Part shown: piece after piece, positions 44,044 to 53,239 of the stretch
Layout of the letters: every line of letters starts with the position of its first letter
Position numbering within the stretch: the first letter of the stretch is position 1
Assembly: GCF_019977395.1 (NCBI RefSeq)
Contig: NZ_AP024660.1
Coordinates: 1,922,001 to 1,986,000, forward strand
Length of the DNA stretch: 64,000 bases
Direction: 5' to 3'
Origin: Arthrobacter sp. NicSoilC5
GTDB lineage: Bacteria > Actinomycetota > Actinomycetes > Actinomycetales > Micrococcaceae
Made by a program: the position numbers and the translations under genes
Notes under the pieces: generated by a model
The model's input: the letters and a program-made list of their open reading frames with translations, nothing else
What the model was told of the DNA's origin: nothing
The model's database searches: none

Positions 44044-45147
44044 TCAAGAGATGCCGCTTGTAATCCAATTCTTCATCTCTGAAGCAAATACGCTTTTGTC
44101 GAACCTCCAAGCTTGCGCTACGCACTCAGCGCCGCCGAGCGATATCGCCGAATGAACCGCATCAGCGAGATGCTGGGATTCAAAGCTTTCAAGCAGGTAT
44201 CCCGTTTTGCCGTGAATGACGGTTTCAGCTGCGCCACCCACGGCATTTGCAAGCACAGGTGTTCCTGTGGCCATCGCTTCGACCGGCATTATCCCAAAGT
44301 CCTCAACCGGAGGGAAAACGTACAAGAGCGATCGGCGGTAAAGCTCGCGAAGCATCTGGAACGATGGCGCTTCGACAAATGTTACGTGGCCAGGATATTG
44401 GGCCGCACAATGCTCTAAAAAGCGAAGGCTGGGCCCGCTACCGGCAAGGACAACGGGAATACCTGCGGCAGCGCCAGCCTTGATGACGAAATCGAGTCGC
44501 TTGTATGGGATGAAACGGGAAGCCCCGAGAATGAACTCTGAGGGAAGCTGATGCAGCAGCTCTTCCTCCCTAGAGGACAAGGTAATCTCTCCACCGGCGT
44601 AATCTGCCACGCTTACAGGCGGATAGATGACTTTTGCACTTCGGCCCCAACACTTCTCAATTCGGTCTCTAACGAAATGACTTATGCCGGCTATGGAAGA
44701 GGGTTCCTGGGCCCGAGCCTTGTCGAGACGCCTGAGCGGCACCGCGGCAGCGCGGGCCGCTAGTGACTCCCCGCGCTCGTCCAACTCCGGGGTCCAGATA
44801 TAACGGGCCGGTGTGTAGGCGTATATAAATTTCGAAGCTTCACGAGCGGGACCTGAAAACCTCGCATGATGGGCGAATAGATGCGAACTGCACAAAATCC
44901 ACTCCGCATCTTCGATTCCCAAATTGCGCCACGTGATTGGCATGAAGGGAACTGCAAACTTCTTATTCTTACGAAGTGGAGTCCGCGCTAGCCACGTCTC
45001 TGTTACACGCCCTTCCGAAAATCTTTGCGGGGCATCATCCCATAGAGACCGAATCGGTGCATCGGGAAATATCTCCGCAATTTCTTCCATGACCTTTTCG
45101 GCTCCGCCATGAGGTTCGAGCCACTCGTGTACTATTATGCCGCTCAT
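44044..45147 (-). CDS. family 4 glycosyltransferase (mannosyltransferase WbaZ-like)
   Basis: 367 residues. The start IIVHEWLEPHGGAEKVMEEI, the acceptor-side FIYAYTPARYIWTPELDERG and the C-terminal FPPVEDFGIMPVEAMATGTP with GT4 E-x7-E are typical of the WbaZ/ManB-adjacent mannosyltransferase type. A GDP-mannose donor would suit the two Gmd-like genes just upstream, but this is inference. It overlaps the upstream epimerase-family gene by four bases. Confidence 0.85.
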   Translation of the reverse strand: MSGIIVHEWLEPHGGAEKVMEEIAEIFPDAPIRSLWDDAPQRFSEGRVTETWLARTPLRKNKKFAVPFMPITWRNLGIEDAEWILCSSHLFAHHARFSGPAREASKFIYAYTPARYIWTPELDERGESLAARAAAVPLRRLDKARAQEPSSIAGISHFVRDRIEKCWGRSAKVIYPPVSVADYAGGEITLSSREEELLHQLPSEFILGASRFIPYKRLDFVIKAGAAAGIPVVLAGSGPSLRFLEHCAAQYPGHVTFVEAPSFQMLRELYRRSLLYVFPPVEDFGIMPVEAMATGTPVLANAVGGAAETVIHGKTGYLLESFESQHLADAVHSAISLGGAECVAQAWRFDKSVFASEMKNWITSGIS

Positions 45148-46139
45148 ACCTCGGGCTCCTGGTAGGCCGGTGTCGACAGGGATCGCTTTTCAAGTATGAT
45201 GTCGTTTCGCACCATACGTGCGACCATCTCATCAAAAGCTACTGTTGGTTTCCATCCCAGCAAACGTTGAGCTTTCGAGGAATCTCCACGCATCTCGTTA
45301 GCATCCGCAGGCCGGACAAACCTCTGATCAATCTCTACATATTGTTGCCAGTCGCTTATGCCCACGGCGCCAAAAGCACTAGAGACAAAGTCAGCAACAG
45401 TATGAGACTGCCCCGTAGCAATAACGAAGTCCTGGGCATCGGAATAAGTTGCAATTCGATACATTGCATCGACATAGTCAGGGGCCCAACCCCAATCACG
45501 TCGAGCTTCCAAATTGCCCAATAGTAGGGAATCAGCTCGACCTAGGGCGATGCGGGCCACTTGAGAGGTTATCTTTCTGGTGACGAACGTTACTGGCCGA
45601 CGCGGAGACTCATGATTATACAGAATTGCCGAAGCCGCAAACATTCCCCGATTGCGGTAAATCTGCACCAAATTGTGGGCCAGCGCCTTAGAAGCGCCAT
45701 AAGGAGAAACCGGGCAAATTATGCAGTTTTCATGCTGAGGAATCTCCGTGGCGTTACCGAAAATTTCCGCGCTCGAGGCCTGCACGAAGCGGATGTCGTT
45801 TCCAGTCGTTTCACGAAGGCGCCACGTCGCCTCAAGAAGCGCAGCCACGGCTGTCGAATTCACGGAGACAGTTTCTGCCGGATCCTCCCAAGAGCGAGCT
45901 ACCGAACTGCTTCCTGCGAGGTTGAAGACGACGTCTGGCAAAGCAAGTTCAAGCGCTCCCTGCAGACTCTCATGATCGGTCAGGTCACCCGGATGGCTAC
46001 TGACTCCCATCGGCAGCTGCGCTGCTGCGGCCTGATCATTCCTTGTCAAAGCATGTACGGACCATCCTAGATCCAGAAGTTGCTCAGCGAGGTAACTTCC
46101 ATCTTGGCCGCCAACTCCAGTTATAAATGCTGTCCTCAC
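45144..46139 (-). CDS. GDP-mannose 4,6-dehydratase-like NAD(P) sugar-nucleotide enzyme (Gmd paralogue)
   Basis: 331 residues. An extended SDR with FITGVGGQDGSYLAEQLLDL, ASSAEIFG, the catalytic PYGASKALAHN (YxxxK), YNHESPRRPVTFVTRKITSQ and NLEARRDWGWAPDYVDAMY. The last two blocks are signature parts of Gmd, and the active-site Glu of the Ser-x-Glu motif is kept. It follows the clearer gmd gene with a two-base gap, so they are tandem paralogues. It may be a second dehydratase, a 4-reductase/epimerase (Rmd- or GDP-fucose synthase-like), or a neofunctionalised enzyme. Confidence 0.7.
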   Translation of the reverse strand: MRTAFITGVGGQDGSYLAEQLLDLGWSVHALTRNDQAAAAQLPMGVSSHPGDLTDHESLQGALELALPDVVFNLAGSSSVARSWEDPAETVSVNSTAVAALLEATWRLRETTGNDIRFVQASSAEIFGNATEIPQHENCIICPVSPYGASKALAHNLVQIYRNRGMFAASAILYNHESPRRPVTFVTRKITSQVARIALGRADSLLLGNLEARRDWGWAPDYVDAMYRIATYSDAQDFVIATGQSHTVADFVSSAFGAVGISDWQQYVEIDQRFVRPADANEMRGDSSKAQRLLGWKPTVAFDEMVARMVRNDIILEKRSLSTPAYQEPEV

Positions 46140-46141
46140 TG

Positions 46142-47125
46142 CTACCGGACTAATGCAGATTGTTCAGCGAGGTCATTTTCGACCATCATCTGAATCAATT
46201 CCTGGAATGCAACCTGAGGCTTCCATCCCAAAACTGCCTTAGCCTTCGAAGGATCCCCAATCAAAAGGTCAACTTCAGCCGGACGCATAAACCGAGGATC
46301 TTGGCGAACATAGGGTTCCCAGTCTTCGACGCCGATACTCTCGAAGGCAACATTCAGCAGGTCACGAATGGAGTGAGTCTCCCCTGTAGCGATTACATAG
46401 TCATCGGCTTCCGGCTGTTGGAGCATACGCCACATAGCCTCGACGTAATCCCCGGCGAAACCCCAGTCTCGCTTTGCATCGAGATTACCAAGCACAATTT
46501 CTTTCTGAATTCCCAGCTTGATCCTCGCAACTGCCTGAGTAACCTTTCTGGTTACAAATTCCGGTCCGCGGCGGGGGGATTCGTGATTAAAAAGAATGCC
46601 GCTCGAAGCGTGCATTCCGTATGACTCACGGTAGTTAATGGTCATGTAATGGCCGAAGACTTTGGCTACGCCATAGGGGGATCTGGGCCAGAGCAGAGTG
46701 CTTTCGCTCTGAGGGACCTGCTGAACCTTCCCAAACATCTCCGACGACGAGGCCTGATAGAACTTGACGCGATCGATGTCATCGCCGGCATACTGTCGTG
46801 TTGCCTCGAGCATGTTCAGCACTCCCTTGCCCGTAACATCCGAGGTCAACGACGCATTCTCCCAGGAGTAGGCGACGTAGGATATCGCTCCGAGATTATA
46901 GACCTCGTCCGGAACAGCAACATTAAGTACTCGCGTCAGTCCGGCGACGTCCGACAGGTCACCGGGGAGAAGTTTCACTTCAGGTGCGACAGCAGCAACC
47001 AGATCCCTCTTGGGATTATTTTGTCCACGAATCAGGCCAAAAACTTCGTAACCCTTTGCAAGCAGCAGTTCAGATAAATAAAGCCCGTCCTGTCCCGTTA
47101 TACCCGTAATGAGTGCCCTTGGCAT
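46142..47125 (-). CDS. gmd: GDP-mannose 4,6-dehydratase
   Basis: 327 residues from ATG 47125 (the longer open frame is Arg-rich and unlike the family). It converts GDP-mannose to GDP-4-keto-6-deoxymannose. The NADP-binding ITGITGQDGLYLSELLL, QASSSEMFG, YGVAKVFGHY (YxxxK), NHESPRRGPEFVTRKVTQAV and NLDAKRDWGFAGDYV all match. It is the first gene of the minus-strand glycosyltransferase run, with 364 bases of intergenic DNA to the divergent priming enzyme. The 4-keto product needs a reductase to become rhamnose, fucose or talose; see the paralogue downstream. Confidence 0.92.
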   Translation of the reverse strand: MPRALITGITGQDGLYLSELLLAKGYEVFGLIRGQNNPKRDLVAAVAPEVKLLPGDLSDVAGLTRVLNVAVPDEVYNLGAISYVAYSWENASLTSDVTGKGVLNMLEATRQYAGDDIDRVKFYQASSSEMFGKVQQVPQSESTLLWPRSPYGVAKVFGHYMTINYRESYGMHASSGILFNHESPRRGPEFVTRKVTQAVARIKLGIQKEIVLGNLDAKRDWGFAGDYVEAMWRMLQQPEADDYVIATGETHSIRDLLNVAFESIGVEDWEPYVRQDPRFMRPAEVDLLIGDPSKAKAVLGWKPQVAFQELIQMMVENDLAEQSALVR

Positions 47126-47489
47126 GCTTCCCCCTGTGTAAATAGAGCCGTCCCCGGATATCCACGGACATCGATGGTTGTGATTGACCCGCCGACGACG
47201 TTCACCGCGCGATATACGAGCGGCCTCGTCAAACAAGAGCCTTAGATGCACCTGCTTCAGGCTACGGCGCCCGGTCCTTAGGCAATAGTAGCCCGTCTGC
47301 CTCGGGGGAAGAAAAGTTGTGAACTTTACGCTCTTGGGGTTGCCTCCCACGTTTTCCACCCTAGACAGTAGGCGATAGCTCCGTAATCGGCCTTGAGACA
47401 CTGCCCTGTCCGAGTCAACAACCGGGCACCGCTATGATTGCTCGCGGGGTCCTGTGCCCAGATGTTCAGTTGCAGTAGATGGGGAAAGC
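47126..47489. promoter_or_regulatory. divergent promoter region of the polysaccharide locus
   Basis: 364 bases between gmd (minus) and the priming transferase (plus). It should carry the main promoters for both directions. No operator or terminator is recognisable, so regulation cannot be stated. Confidence 0.5.
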
Positions 47490-48926
47490 ATGGGGGGCAG
47501 CAAGAGCTGGAGAGCGCGTTACGCTCGGCGGCTGGCCGTGATCGACGCATTTGTTATTACGTGGGCCGTTGCAGGTGCGTACATATTGCGCTTTGGACTG
47601 GATTCGGAGAAAGGCCTCCAGAACCAGGACGCTACTTATGTGGCGACCTCTTTTGTTCTGGGAATCACTTGGTGGCTCATGCTGGGCGCCTGGAGTAGTC
47701 GCGAGAGCCGGATATTAGGGGCGGGCGCCGACGAGTATAAACGCGTGGCCGCCGCATCGCTGTGGTTGTTCGGATTCATAGCGATCATCTCCTACGTGCT
47801 CAGGATCGACACCGCGCGCGGTTACGTGGGCGTGGCCCTTCCAGTGGGTCTTCTTGGTTTACTTATTTCGCGTTGGTTACTCCGGCAGCATCTAACCCTT
47901 GACCGGGCCCGGGGCCACAGTATGTCGACCCTGCTTCTTCTCGGGGGACCCAGCGCCATAGCTCATTTAGCTTCATCCCTTGAACGTTCCAAACACGCGG
48001 GATACGTCCCAATCGCAGCGTATGCCCCTACGAATTCTCCCGACTCCTATGCCGACTCAATAGCGGGACTTCCTCTGCTGGGCTGCAGTCCGGACGCGAC
48101 CTCGATCTTATCGGCAATTGACTCCTGTAAGGCTGACGCGGTCGCGGTTTCAGCAGGGGTTCAGCTACATCCCCAGACATTGAGACATCTGGGCTGGGAG
48201 CTCGCCGCACGTAACGTGGGCCTGATAATGGCGCCCGCTCTAACAGATATAGCTGGCCCCCGTATCCACACCCAGCAGGTAGCGGGGCTTCCCCTAATTC
48301 ACGTTACGACTCCTACTCTTGAGGGTGGACAGCGTGTAGCAAAGCGCCTGTTTGATATAACAATGGCAGGCCTACTCATCATCTGCACTGCCCCCATAAT
48401 GCTTTTACTAGCACTTCTTATAAGGCTGGATAGTCGAGGACCGATACTATTTCGGCAAGAGCGAGTTGGAATTGAAGGTGTTCCATTCCACATGCTCAAG
48501 TTTCGTTCCATGGTTCAAGATGCAGAGTCCAAGTTGCCTGAATTAATAGACCTCAATGAGGGCAGTGGCGTGCTCTTCAAGATGAAGAATGACCCGCGAG
48601 TAACGCGGCTCGGGCGAGTACTGCGCAGATATAGCATGGATGAGCTACCCCAGTTATATAACGTTTTCGCCGGGTCAATGAGCCTGGTCGGACCACGACC
48701 ACCACTACCACGCGAAGTCCAATCGTACGAATACGATGTCCGGCGGCGACTATTGGTGAAACCCGGACTTACAGGTCTCTGGCAAGTTAGCGGCAGATCC
48801 AACCTCTCTTGGCAAGATTCTGTACGACTCGACCTCTACTATGTCGAGAACTGGTCGCTGGCCGGTGACCTCATCATCCTGCTGCGAACTGTCCGAGCTG
48901 TATTTGGGAGTTCCGGTGCGTACTAA
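47490..48926 (+). CDS. initiating phosphoglycosyl transferase (WbaP/WcaJ/CpsE type)
   Basis: 478 residues from ATG 47490 after TGGGGAAAGC. Four or five N-terminal membrane helices ([18 protein letters not shown], then [12 protein letters not shown] and more) precede a CoA-binding-like middle and the catalytic C-terminus: [36 protein letters not shown] segment, [28 protein letters not shown] and [14 protein letters not shown]. It moves sugar-1-phosphate to undecaprenyl phosphate and starts repeat-unit synthesis. It shares an apparent operon with ugd, 44 bases away. Confidence 0.93.
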   Translation: MGGSKSWRARYARRLAVIDAFVITWAVAGAYILRFGLDSEKGLQNQDATYVATSFVLGITWWLMLGAWSSRESRILGAGADEYKRVAAASLWLFGFIAIISYVLRIDTARGYVGVALPVGLLGLLISRWLLRQHLTLDRARGHSMSTLLLLGGPSAIAHLASSLERSKHAGYVPIAAYAPTNSPDSYADSIAGLPLLGCSPDATSILSAIDSCKADAVAVSAGVQLHPQTLRHLGWELAARNVGLIMAPALTDIAGPRIHTQQVAGLPLIHVTTPTLEGGQRVAKRLFDITMAGLLIICTAPIMLLLALLIRLDSRGPILFRQERVGIEGVPFHMLKFRSMVQDAESKLPELIDLNEGSGVLFKMKNDPRVTRLGRVLRRYSMDELPQLYNVFAGSMSLVGPRPPLPREVQSYEYDVRRRLLVKPGLTGLWQVSGRSNLSWQDSVRLDLYYVENWSLAGDLIILLRTVRAVFGSSGAY

Positions 48927-48970
48927 CCACTCTCACTTTGGCCATCCACCCCTCGGGGAAGGAATAAGTA

Positions 48971-50284
48971 ATGCGAATATCAGTAATCGGCTGCGGCTAT
49001 CTCGGAGCGGTCCATGCGGCTTGTATGGCAAAGCTGGGACACGAGGTAGTCGGCATCGACGTTGACGAAAATAAAATTCGTGCACTCTCGGAGGCACGAG
49101 CGCCCTTCTTTGAACCCGCATTGGATGACCTTCTTAAAGAAGTGCAAGCTACTGGACGCCTGTCCTTTACTTCCGATATGGCCGCAGCACACGGAAGTGC
49201 AGTGCATTTCATCTGCGTCGGGACTCCGCAAAAGAAAGGAGAAAATGCCGCAGATCTCAGCTACGTTGATGCAGCAACATTTGCTCTTCTCCCCCATCTC
49301 GAGGCAGGCGATGTCGTCGTAGGAAAGTCGACTGTACCCGTTGGTACAGCAACTCGATTAGCGGCGCTCATACAAGGGGCTGAACCAGGTACCCATTTGA
49401 TGTGGAACCCAGAGTTTTTGCGCGAAGGGCATGCAGTTTCAGATACTCTCCGCCCGGATCGGCTTGTTTATGGCGTAACAGGAGGGTCGGAGGAACACGA
49501 GGCCGTCCAGACTCTGGATGCGGTTTACGCCACTCAACTTGATTCGGGCACGCCTCGATTGGTTACCGACTTGCCGACCGCTGAGTTAGTTAAAACGGCT
49601 GCCAATTCCTTCCTTGCTACCAAAATTTCGTTCATCAATGCCATGGCAGAACTCTGTGACGCTGCCGGTGCCGACGTGACACTACTGGCCGATGCGATCG
49701 GCATGGATGAAAGGATCGGCCGAAAATTTTTGAATGCCGGAATCGGATTCGGTGGGGGGTGCCTTCCCAAGGACATACGTGCGTTCATGGCGCGTGCTGG
49801 CGAGCTTGGCGCGGACCAAGCACTCACGTTCCTGAGAGAGGTTGACGCCATCAATATGAGACGTCGAACTCGCGTCGTGGAATTGACCCGGGAAATTTGT
49901 GGCGGATCGCTTTTGGGACAGCGGATTACCGTCTTAGGAGCAGCTTTCAAACCCGAAAGTGACGATGTAAGAGATTCTCCCGCGCTCAGCATCGCCGCTC
50001 AACTTCAACTCCAGGGGGCTGTAGTGACTGTAACTGATCCCGAGGCACTACAAAACGCCGCGCTGCGCTTTCCCGAATTGCACTATGAAAAATCTACGGA
50101 CGCGGCCCTTAACCGTGCAGATGCTCTCCTGCTCTTAACTGAATGGCGGGAATACCAATGTCTGGATCCATACGAGACAGCGACTAGAGTGTCTCGCACG
50201 AAAATACTCGACGGAAGAAACGTACTGGATGCTACCAAGTGGCGAGCAGCTGGATGGATGTACCGAGGGCTGGGCAGGCCCTGA
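48971..50284 (+). CDS. ugd: UDP-glucose 6-dehydrogenase
   Basis: 437 residues. It oxidises UDP-glucose to UDP-glucuronate, giving the locus an acidic sugar. ISVIGCGYLGAVHAACMA (NAD site), NPEFLREGHAV, the catalytic Cys in GIGFGGGCLPKDI near residue 260 and LGAAFKPESDDVRDSP (third domain) are diagnostic. It precedes the DUF4012 gene with two bases between stop and start. GalU, whose product feeds it, is in the 54 kb group. Codon use is intermediate between the low-GC locus and the chromosome. Confidence 0.95.
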   Translation: MRISVIGCGYLGAVHAACMAKLGHEVVGIDVDENKIRALSEARAPFFEPALDDLLKEVQATGRLSFTSDMAAAHGSAVHFICVGTPQKKGENAADLSYVDAATFALLPHLEAGDVVVGKSTVPVGTATRLAALIQGAEPGTHLMWNPEFLREGHAVSDTLRPDRLVYGVTGGSEEHEAVQTLDAVYATQLDSGTPRLVTDLPTAELVKTAANSFLATKISFINAMAELCDAAGADVTLLADAIGMDERIGRKFLNAGIGFGGGCLPKDIRAFMARAGELGADQALTFLREVDAINMRRRTRVVELTREICGGSLLGQRITVLGAAFKPESDDVRDSPALSIAAQLQLQGAVVTVTDPEALQNAALRFPELHYEKSTDAALNRADALLLLTEWREYQCLDPYETATRVSRTKILDGRNVLDATKWRAAGWMYRGLGRP

Positions 50285-50286
50285 CT

Positions 50287-52155
50287 ATGAATGATGGTGG
50301 ATTGCAGCAGACGAATCCAGCCTTTGGAGAAGCCGACACCCGTAAATGCAGGCGCCGTGCAAGACGTCGCCTTCTTCTGAGAACTGGCATCGCCCTTGTC
50401 GCTCTCGTTCTGGTGCTGGGCGGCAGCACTGCATGGATAAGTCTCAAGGCGACTTCCGTCAAGGCAAACCTGGAAGCCGCATCGAATCTTGTCCCACAGT
50501 TGAAGCAAGAAATTGCTGTATCGGACTCGGATTCGGCTGCCGACACCGTGGCGCAGCTGCGGGACTACACGTCCAAAGCGCGAAGCGACGCAGAGGATCC
50601 CATATGGACCGTCGCCTCAGGACTTCCATGGCTGGGACCCAATCTTGCTGCCGTTTCGGAAGTGGCACGCACCGCGGATGACGTCGCCGTCCTCGGCCTG
50701 ACACCATTGGTCAATGTATACGAGTCCCTAAACTGGGATGCTCTGATGCCTTCGGGCGCCGGATCGAATCTCGAACCGATTAGGGCGGCCGCCCCAACTG
50801 TAGCTTCATCTTCGTACGCGGTGCAGGTGTCCTCCGAAAGGCTTCAGGGGATAGACACATCGCAACTCTTGCCACAAGTGACAACCCCACTGGTAAAAGC
50901 GAGTGCAGAACTAAATCAAGTAGTCGGAGCTCTGAGTTCGGCTGCGGATGCTGCCAGCATAGCTCCAGCCATGCTTGGCGCCGACGGGCAGAGGAGCTTT
51001 TTGCTCATAATTCAGAATAACGCCGAAGCCCGGGCTTCCGGAGGAATACCCGGCGCCTTGGCCATCCTCAGTCTTGACCACGGCAAACTGTCACTGGGCG
51101 CACAAGGGAGTGCCGCCGACGTCGGAATTATGAACCCAAGTTTGCCTGTAGATCCAGAGCAACAACAAATTTTCTCCACAAGGCTTGGCAAGTATATCCA
51201 GGACGTGAATTTAACGCCTGATTTTCCCACAGCTGCCGCAACTGCTAGGGAGATGTGGGAGAAGAAGACCGGACAACGCGTAGATGGAGTTATTTCCATT
51301 GACCCTGTCGTCCTCAGCTATGTCCTTCAATCTACGGGACCAATTTCAGTCGACGGCCCCGAACTGGCGGCGGTCAAGTCGTCAGGCCTGCCAGCGCAGC
51401 TGACTGGTGCCAATGTTGTGGCAACTCTGCTTTCAGATGTTTATGCAAAAATCCAACAGCCAAAACTGCAGGACGCTTATTTCGCCGGAGTGGCCAAAGA
51501 GATTTTCGCCGCCCTTTCTAGCGGCAAGGGAGAAGCCAAAGGACTCATCAGCGGGATCACACGCGGGGCGCAAGAAGGTCGTGTCCTTGTGTGGTCAGCT
51601 GACAAGTCCGAGCAGTCCATAATTTCAAAATACGCGTTGAGCGGCTCTGTTTCCGGGCCCAGTATTTCGCCGGCCCAATTCGGCGTCTACTTTAACGACG
51701 GCACGGGGGCCAAAATGGATTACTACGTCAAGCACACGGTGCAGTTAATCAAGCAGTGCCAGAAGGATGGCTACGAACAGACGACGGTTCGTATCGAAAG
51801 TACGAACACCGCACCCTCTGATGCAGCAACCTCACTCCCGAGATATGTAACGGGCGGAGGTGCCTTCGGCGTACCTCCGGGTACCGTGCAAACCAACGTC
51901 GTTTCCTATGGGCCCGCTCAGGCGAACGTGGAATCAGCAACCGTCCAAGGCCAGAAGGCCCCGTTTGCCCCCTACCTTCACGCCAACAGGCCGGTGGGCG
52001 TGGTTGCCCAGCAACTCGCTCCAGGTGAAAGCAAGACCGTGGAGTTCACCTTCGGTAAAATCGTTCAGCACACGGAGCCTAACGTGGTTGTCACACCTAC
52101 GGTCCAACCTGTAAAGGACGTTGTCCTTCCGACGGAAAATGCGTCCTGCGGCTAA
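50287..52155 (+). CDS. DUF4012 membrane-anchored extracellular protein
   Basis: 622 residues. A basic N-terminus (RKCRRRARRRLLLRTG) and one membrane helix near residues 30-50 anchor an extracellular body. DUF4012 begins near FLLIIQNNAEARASGGIPGA, followed by the conserved TPDFPTAAATAREMW and GVISIDPVVLSYVLQSTGPI. Close relatives are found in actinobacterial polysaccharide loci, and their function is unknown. ATG 50287 directly follows the ugd stop (50284), so the two are cotranscribed. A role in export, wall attachment or polymer anchoring is an inference from its context. Confidence 0.85.
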   Translation: MNDGGLQQTNPAFGEADTRKCRRRARRRLLLRTGIALVALVLVLGGSTAWISLKATSVKANLEAASNLVPQLKQEIAVSDSDSAADTVAQLRDYTSKARSDAEDPIWTVASGLPWLGPNLAAVSEVARTADDVAVLGLTPLVNVYESLNWDALMPSGAGSNLEPIRAAAPTVASSSYAVQVSSERLQGIDTSQLLPQVTTPLVKASAELNQVVGALSSAADAASIAPAMLGADGQRSFLLIIQNNAEARASGGIPGALAILSLDHGKLSLGAQGSAADVGIMNPSLPVDPEQQQIFSTRLGKYIQDVNLTPDFPTAAATAREMWEKKTGQRVDGVISIDPVVLSYVLQSTGPISVDGPELAAVKSSGLPAQLTGANVVATLLSDVYAKIQQPKLQDAYFAGVAKEIFAALSSGKGEAKGLISGITRGAQEGRVLVWSADKSEQSIISKYALSGSVSGPSISPAQFGVYFNDGTGAKMDYYVKHTVQLIKQCQKDGYEQTTVRIESTNTAPSDAATSLPRYVTGGGAFGVPPGTVQTNVVSYGPAQANVESATVQGQKAPFAPYLHANRPVGVVAQQLAPGESKTVEFTFGKIVQHTEPNVVVTPTVQPVKDVVLPTENASCG

Positions 52156-52333
52156 GTCCGTAACAGCGCGGTTAACACTATGTAAACCGACTGGATTGAG
52201 GTTGGTCACAGCTAGTTATGGATGGTAACGTCTTTTTGGGATATCTATCCGTAGTTCCGTACATGGTCTCGTGCGGAGGGGGAATCTCCCCAAAATCGGG
52301 TACCACAACTTAAACGTCTCCGGGGGGACACAC

Positions 52334-52930
52334 ATGAAGAAGACTCTTGCTGCGCTCGCACTTGCCGGCTCCATCGCACTCGTCGGTTCCGCGCCTGCCA
52401 TGGCCGCAACCTACCCTGCCCTGCCGCCGCAGGCCGCCGTTTCGGACGGCACTGTTGGCCCGGGTGAAACCTTCGTCTTCCGCGGCCAGGGCTTCCTTGC
52501 CGGCGAAGGCCTTACCATCACCGTCACGCCGGGTCAGGCTCCCGCCTCCAACGGTGCCGGCCTGGGCCGCTCCGTCGGCGTCAAGATTCCTGTCTTCCAG
52601 GCACCGCAGACCCTGTCCGCAACGGCTGACGCTCAGGGCGCAGTCTCCCTGCCGATCTCCATCAGCGAAGCAGGCACCTACTCCCTGACCGCCACCGGCA
52701 ACACCTCCGGTGTCACCGTTGGTCCCGTCACCGTTACCGTGGCTGCCTCGCTGGCCAACACTGGCGGCAACGCTGCCGGCAGCGCTCCGCTGGCAAACAC
52801 CGGCTTGGCCAACACCGGCGCCGACTCCGGCCTGATCCTGTGGACCCTTGTGGGCGCAGGCGCACTGGCCGCCGGTGCAACCTCCGTTGTGGTGGTTCGC
52901 CGCCGCGCCAAGGCTGAGGTTTCCGCCTAA
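52334..52930 (+). CDS. secreted wall-anchored protein with LANTG motifs
   Basis: 198 residues. A signal peptide (ALALAGSIALVGSAPAMA) is followed by a small beta domain from SDGTVGPGETFVFRGQGF to VGPVTVTVAAS, similar to immunoglobulin-like export modules. The C-terminus has LANTG, repeated (ANTGG, PLANTGLANTGAD), then a hydrophobic helix and basic tail VVRRRAKAEVSA. This is the Leu-Ala-x-Thr-Gly type recognised by class E sortases in high-GC Gram-positives; no sortase is in the window. It is preceded by ACGGGGGGACACAC and followed by a very strong terminator. Confidence 0.85.
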   Translation: MKKTLAALALAGSIALVGSAPAMAATYPALPPQAAVSDGTVGPGETFVFRGQGFLAGEGLTITVTPGQAPASNGAGLGRSVGVKIPVFQAPQTLSATADAQGAVSLPISISEAGTYSLTATGNTSGVTVGPVTVTVAASLANTGGNAAGSAPLANTGLANTGADSGLILWTLVGAGALAAGATSVVVVRRRAKAEVSA

Positions 52931-52954
52931 GCACAAGGCTCCATAGCACCAACG

Positions 52955-52994
52955 AAGGTGGGTGCATCTCCGGGAACGGAGATGCACCCACCTT
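52955..52994 (+). terminator. strong intrinsic terminator
   Basis: An 18-bp perfect stem, AAGGTGGGTGCATCTCCG (52955-52972) and CGGAGATGCACCCACCTT (52977-52994), has a GGAA loop and is followed by TTGCTTTT. It begins 24 bases after the LANTG protein stop. Confidence 0.9.
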
Positions 52995-53085
52995 TTGCTT
53001 TTGGGTCAGGACTCCGCTTTAGGTTTCCGCAACCTTGAATTCAACAAGCTCAACCACCGATGCTTTTGTGATAACTATTAGGGCT

Positions 53086-53232
53086 ATGGGGAGACATTGG
53101 CGCAAAGCACCGAGAGAGTACGACTTTTCCGTGCCGTTACCCCGGCCACAGGTGCTGGGCTACGCCCTACTTGTCCTCCTCGCGGCCTGCGCCCTAGGCA
53201 CTGCGGCATTCGCCCTCCTGCGGTCGTCCTGA
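53086..53232 (+). CDS. possible 48-residue membrane protein ahead of vanZ
   Basis: From ATG 53086 the frame encodes a basic N-terminus (GRHWRKAPREYD), a short Pro-rich bridge and one helix LGYALLVLLAACALGTAAFA, ending seven bases before the VanZ start. A ribosome binding site is weak (ATTAGGGCT). It may be a genuine small membrane protein coupled to VanZ, or an unproductive leader. ATG 53035 would give 65 residues. Confidence 0.45.
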   Translation: MGRHWRKAPREYDFSVPLPRPQVLGYALLVLLAACALGTAAFALLRSS

Positions 53233-53239
53233 GGCCTTC

